Positions 31,698-33,608 of a stretch of 33,608 nucleotides of DNA are shown here, piece after piece. The stretch's first letter is position 1. Each line of letters opens with the position of its first letter. The notes beneath the pieces are model-generated. The model was not told the DNA's origin and searched no databases. It worked only from the letters and a program-made list of their open reading frames with translations. A program made the position numbers and the translations under genes. The DNA comes from a virus: IMG/VR virus record IMGVR_UViG_3300025133_000380, positions 1 to 33,608 of that record; one strand, 5' to 3'.

Positions 31698-32162
31698 CTA
31701 TTCTACATCTTCTGGGTTACTAACCACAGCGAGTACTTCGTCATCGTTTAATAAGCGCAGGTCACCACCATCAATTTTGATTCGTGCTCCTGCGTACCTT
31801 CCAAAAATAATCCAATCTCTTTCTTGACACCAAGCGCCATTCGGAAATTTGTTCTTATCTTTGTAAGCATCTGGTCCCAATGATACTACGAAACCAACAT
31901 TAGTACCTAATCTTTCTTTTTCAAGGTAAGAGTCGGCTAACATGATTCCGCCTTTGGTCATTTGTTTCTGACTAAAGGGAAGTATCAATATTCTATATCC
32001 TGTTGGGTCGGGAAGTTTTTCTAGCAGAGATGCATCTTCCTGAACTGATTCAGGTGTGAACTCTACTTTTTCCTTTTCGGGTTTTGTTTCCCTTTCCATT
32101 GGAACATGGTCTGGGATCGGGTTACTTTTTGGTTCTTCTACTTTTTGTGCATCAACTGCCAT
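31698..32162 (-). CDS. GroES-like co-chaperonin
   Basis: A 154-residue protein with AAGGAG 7 bases before ATG 32162. The first ~50 residues are a charged extension. After that the GroES fold is clear: GYRILILPF, mobile loop KQMTKGGIMLADS (Ile73-Met74-Leu75 at the GroEL-binding IVL position), VSLGPDAY, WIIFGRYAGARIKIDG, LLNDDEVLAVV. Phage co-chaperonins such as T4 gp31 replace host GroES to fold a capsid protein. No GroEL gene is in the window, so host GroEL would be used. It overlaps the small upstream gene by 11 nt and precedes the scaffold. Confidence 0.88.
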   Translation of the reverse strand: MAVDAQKVEEPKSNPIPDHVPMERETKPEKEKVEFTPESVQEDASLLEKLPDPTGYRILILPFSQKQMTKGGIMLADSYLEKERLGTNVGFVVSLGPDAYKDKNKFPNGAWCQERDWIIFGRYAGARIKIDGGDLRLLNDDEVLAVVSNPEDVE

Positions 32163-32352
32163 CGTTTTGCTCCTTGATGTTTTGCAGGTCTATTATTATT
32201 CTCTCGGCGGAACTTAGACCTGATAGTTCACCGAGAATTTTTTGGTATCCTTCCCAATCTTGAACACCGCCTGTTTTTAAGACTTCAGTTAAGTCTGCTT
32301 GTCTTTGGCGAAGTTCTTTTAAAACTTTTTGTACTAAATAAACTGGATCCAT
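32152..32352 (-). CDS. Small helical protein before the co-chaperonin
   Basis: A 66-residue all-helical protein starting at ATG 32352 directly after the preceding stop. It has two amphipathic helices (YLVQKVLKELRQRQADLTEV and ILGELSGLSSAERIIIDLQN) around a GGVQDWEGYQ turn. Its 3' end overlaps the GroES-like start by 11 nt. I have an impression of similar small proteins in marine phage head modules. Function unknown; head assembly is a guess from position. Confidence 0.6.
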   Translation of the reverse strand: MDPVYLVQKVLKELRQRQADLTEVLKTGGVQDWEGYQKILGELSGLSSAERIIIDLQNIKEQNDGS

Positions 32353-32496
32353 TTATTTTTTCTTTTTATAGACTTTACCGCCACCACCATATTTTTTGAC
32401 GTCTCCGCCATGACCGTAGCCTTTTTTACCGTAGTCTCCACGAGAGGTTTTACCTTCTCCTCTCATGTATCTTTTTCTTTCGCACATTCCTGGCAT
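32353..32496 (-). CDS. Small Lys/Gly-rich protein
   Basis: I chose ATG 32496 (47 residues, starting MPGMCERKRYMRGEGKTS): GGGGAG lies about 8 bases upstream and the start overlaps the nuclease stop as TAATG. An upstream in-frame ATG would lie within the nuclease gene without support. The chain is very basic and glycine/tyrosine-rich, ending KVYKKKK, so it likely binds nucleic acid or the acidic scaffold. No family recognised. Confidence 0.55.
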   Translation of the reverse strand: MPGMCERKRYMRGEGKTSRGDYGKKGYGHGGDVKKYGGGGKVYKKKK

Positions 32497-32894
32497 TATT
32501 CTACTCCCCAGATTTTTACTTTCTTTCCGCCCCAATACTCAACAGCATGACCTTCTGATATCAATTTTTGACAAATATCTTCACCGTCTTCTGTGTACGG
32601 GACACCTAATATTCTTCCATACTTTCCTTTGCCTAAAGATTTAAGTTTGAACTTACCTGTGCAAAGTTCTTTTAATCGTTCTTTTGCAGCTTTGCCCATA
32701 ACTTTTTCTTGAGTTCTTTCTGGATATCTTTTTGTGTTGATTCTAGACTCAGGTGTATCAATACCTGCTAGACGTACTCTTTGTTTGTGTAGTTTTACAT
32801 CAAAGCCAAGATCTAAGACACAATCAAATGTGTCTCCGTCAATAATACGGTCTAGTGTAGCATTGTAGACAAACGCTTCTGGAGAATCACTCAC
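32496..32894 (-). CDS. SNase-like (thermonuclease-fold) nuclease
   Basis: A 132-residue protein from a GTG start. It carries the staphylococcal nuclease active-site pattern: DGDTFD (Asp21), RVRLAGIDTPE (Arg41, Asp46, Glu49) and KYGRILG (Arg94). These correspond to the calcium ligands and catalytic Arg/Glu/Arg set. The ending SEGHAVEYWGG is also typical. No signal peptide, so it acts inside the cell, perhaps on host DNA or in packaging clean-up. It overlaps the small basic gene downstream by one base. Confidence 0.88.
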   Translation of the reverse strand: MSDSPEAFVYNATLDRIIDGDTFDCVLDLGFDVKLHKQRVRLAGIDTPESRINTKRYPERTQEKVMGKAAKERLKELCTGKFKLKSLGKGKYGRILGVPYTEDGEDICQKLISEGHAVEYWGGKKVKIWGVE

Positions 32895-32899
32895 TGGTT

Positions 32900-33097
32900 T
32901 TATCGAGCTCCGCTAGGACTTTTATTAAACTTAATACCTTGAGTTGCAGCACCCTTACCTTGAACTGTTTTTTGCCCATCGCCAAAAACACTACTACTGG
33001 TTGCATTAAGAACCGTAGTGCCTTTAACTGGTTTAGCCAAGTTAATTTTTCTAGGAGCTGGGAAACTCACTTTTTTATATTTAGTGGTATCTTTCAT
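32900..33097 (-). CDS. Unknown 65-residue basic protein
   Basis: A 65-residue basic, polar protein starting at ATG 33097 immediately after the portal-like stop. It is rich in K/T/S/P/G and has no hydrophobic helix or motif (SFPAPRKINLAKPVKGTT is the most structured part). Probably a small head-module protein; function unknown. Confidence 0.5.
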   Translation of the reverse strand: MKDTTKYKKVSFPAPRKINLAKPVKGTTVLNATSSSVFGDGQKTVQGKGAATQGIKFNKSPSGAR

Positions 33098-33608
33098 TTA
33101 GTCACCTTTTGTGTTTGTATCGGATGATCTTACATCTTTCAATATTTGACCATACGTTTTGTTAATATCCCCTTGTGCTTTCAACAAGGCTTCTTCTCTA
33201 TCTTGAGCAACCTTCATTTCTGCGATTGCTTCTTGTGATTCTATTTTAGCCTGATCTACCTCTGCTCGTAAAGCATCGCCTTGAGCTCTTTGTGCAATTT
33301 CTTCTTTCTTAAGTTCTACAATCGGATCCATTTGAGCATTTTGTTGTGCTTTCATGAGGGCTTCTTGCTGACCTGTAACTTGTTGAGTTGCTGTCGCTGC
33401 TGCGGTGGCTATTTCATTCATTAATTGCTGAGCTTGTTCTGGTGGCATTTGTTGCATTTGATCAAGCGGTGGTAGTGGTTGTCCTAGTGCTTGTTCAATT
33501 TGTTGCTTGTATCCCATTGCTATGTGCTCTTGGATATTAGCTTGTATTGATTGAAGTGCTACTGGGCTCTGTTGCATTTGTGGGTTCTGTAAAAACGCAG
33601 AATGTGAT
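33098..33608 (-). CDS. C-terminal end of a portal-like protein (partial)
   Basis: The frame is open from the stop at 33098 to the right edge without a start that must be real; codons continue upstream of ATG 33577, so the 5' part is missing. The visible ~169 residues start with SHSAFLQNPQMQQS, then IQEHIAMGYKQQIEQALGQ, a PPLDQMQQMPPEQAQQ linker and a long Q/E/A/K coiled coil (about 100 residues). I associate such a Gln-rich coiled tail after an EHIAxxY helix with portal proteins of marine podoviruses, where it forms the barrel. Position upstream of the head module supports this. Without the N-terminus it stays tentative. Confidence 0.55.
   Translation of the reverse strand, partial: SHSAFLQNPQMQQSPVALQSIQANIQEHIAMGYKQQIEQALGQPLPPLDQMQQMPPEQAQQLMNEIATAAATATQQVTGQQEALMKAQQNAQMDPIVELKKEEIAQRAQGDALRAEVDQAKIESQEAIAEMKVAQDREEALLKAQGDINKTYGQILKDVRSSDTNTKGD

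Noticed and set aside
1-33608. tRNA, rRNA, integrase, attachment site or insertion sequence.
   Set aside because: I looked for cloverleaf-like arms, transposase or recombinase motifs and terminal repeats and saw none; a covariance-model search would settle the tRNA question.

Overview
The window is one continuous block of late (virion, lysis and accessory) genes from a tailed phage. Every credible gene lies on the minus strand, so it reads from the right end to the left. The organism is best described as a marine-type podovirus with a P22-like tail infecting a Gram-negative host. The grounds are a Mu gpT/HK97-fold-type major capsid protein, P22 gp4-like and gp10-like tail accessory proteins, fibre and small virion proteins of a style I associate with uncultured marine phages, and spanins plus a lipoprotein signal that imply an outer membrane. 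The DNA is AT-rich. No replication, integrase, repressor or terminase gene is in view, so lifestyle and host species cannot be told. Both ends cut through genes: a portal-like gene on the right and a proline-rich gene on the left.

Layout in transcription order. (1) 33.6-28.7 kb, head module: portal C-terminus, small basic proteins, SNase-like nuclease, GroES-like co-chaperonin, scaffold-like protein, a decoration-like protein and the major capsid protein. It is closed by a strong UUCG-tetraloop terminator at 28692-28721. (2) 28.6-23.7 kb, neck and tail-associated proteins: gp4-like adaptor, a second adaptor-like protein, a zinc-ribbon protein, a DUF115-like protein and repeat-containing structural proteins. 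(3) 23.6-20.6 kb, a 1018-residue fibre with about 43 copies of a 17-residue repeat and a self-cleaving S74 chaperone domain, preceded by a candidate promoter. (4) 20.6-18.2 kb, a 2OG-Fe(II) oxygenase and a row of small membrane proteins, some probably holin-like. (5) 18.26-12.68 kb, the unusual part: CsgF, CsgG, a curlin-like protein, a FecR-domain protein with an EF-hand, a second curlin-like protein, and a CHASE2 class III adenylyl cyclase. (6) 12.7-11.4 kb, lysis: a 58-residue tail-anchored protein, i-spanin, overlapping lipoprotein (candidate o-spanin) and a GH24 lysozyme. (7) 11.4-0 kb, gp10-like tail hub protein followed by large glycine/alanine-rich and helical proteins that look like internal or ejected virion proteins.

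The notable result is the 5.6-kb curli-like secretion and signalling block inside a phage late operon. Its first gene overlaps the preceding phage membrane gene by 44 nt. Its last gene is overlapped by the next phage gene, and most internal junctions overlap too. This argues against contig chimerism and for co-expression with lysis and tail genes. The proteins would form an outer-membrane CsgG pore with its CsgF partner, export two secreted curlin-repeat proteins, and pair these with a periplasmic FecR protein and a membrane cyclase whose CHASE2 domain faces the periplasm. CsgE, CsgC and CsgD are not seen. What the module does for the phage (host aggregation, surface masking, superinfection exclusion, virion attachment, cAMP reprogramming) is inference. 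I could not search databases, so prior description of similar phage clusters cannot be excluded.
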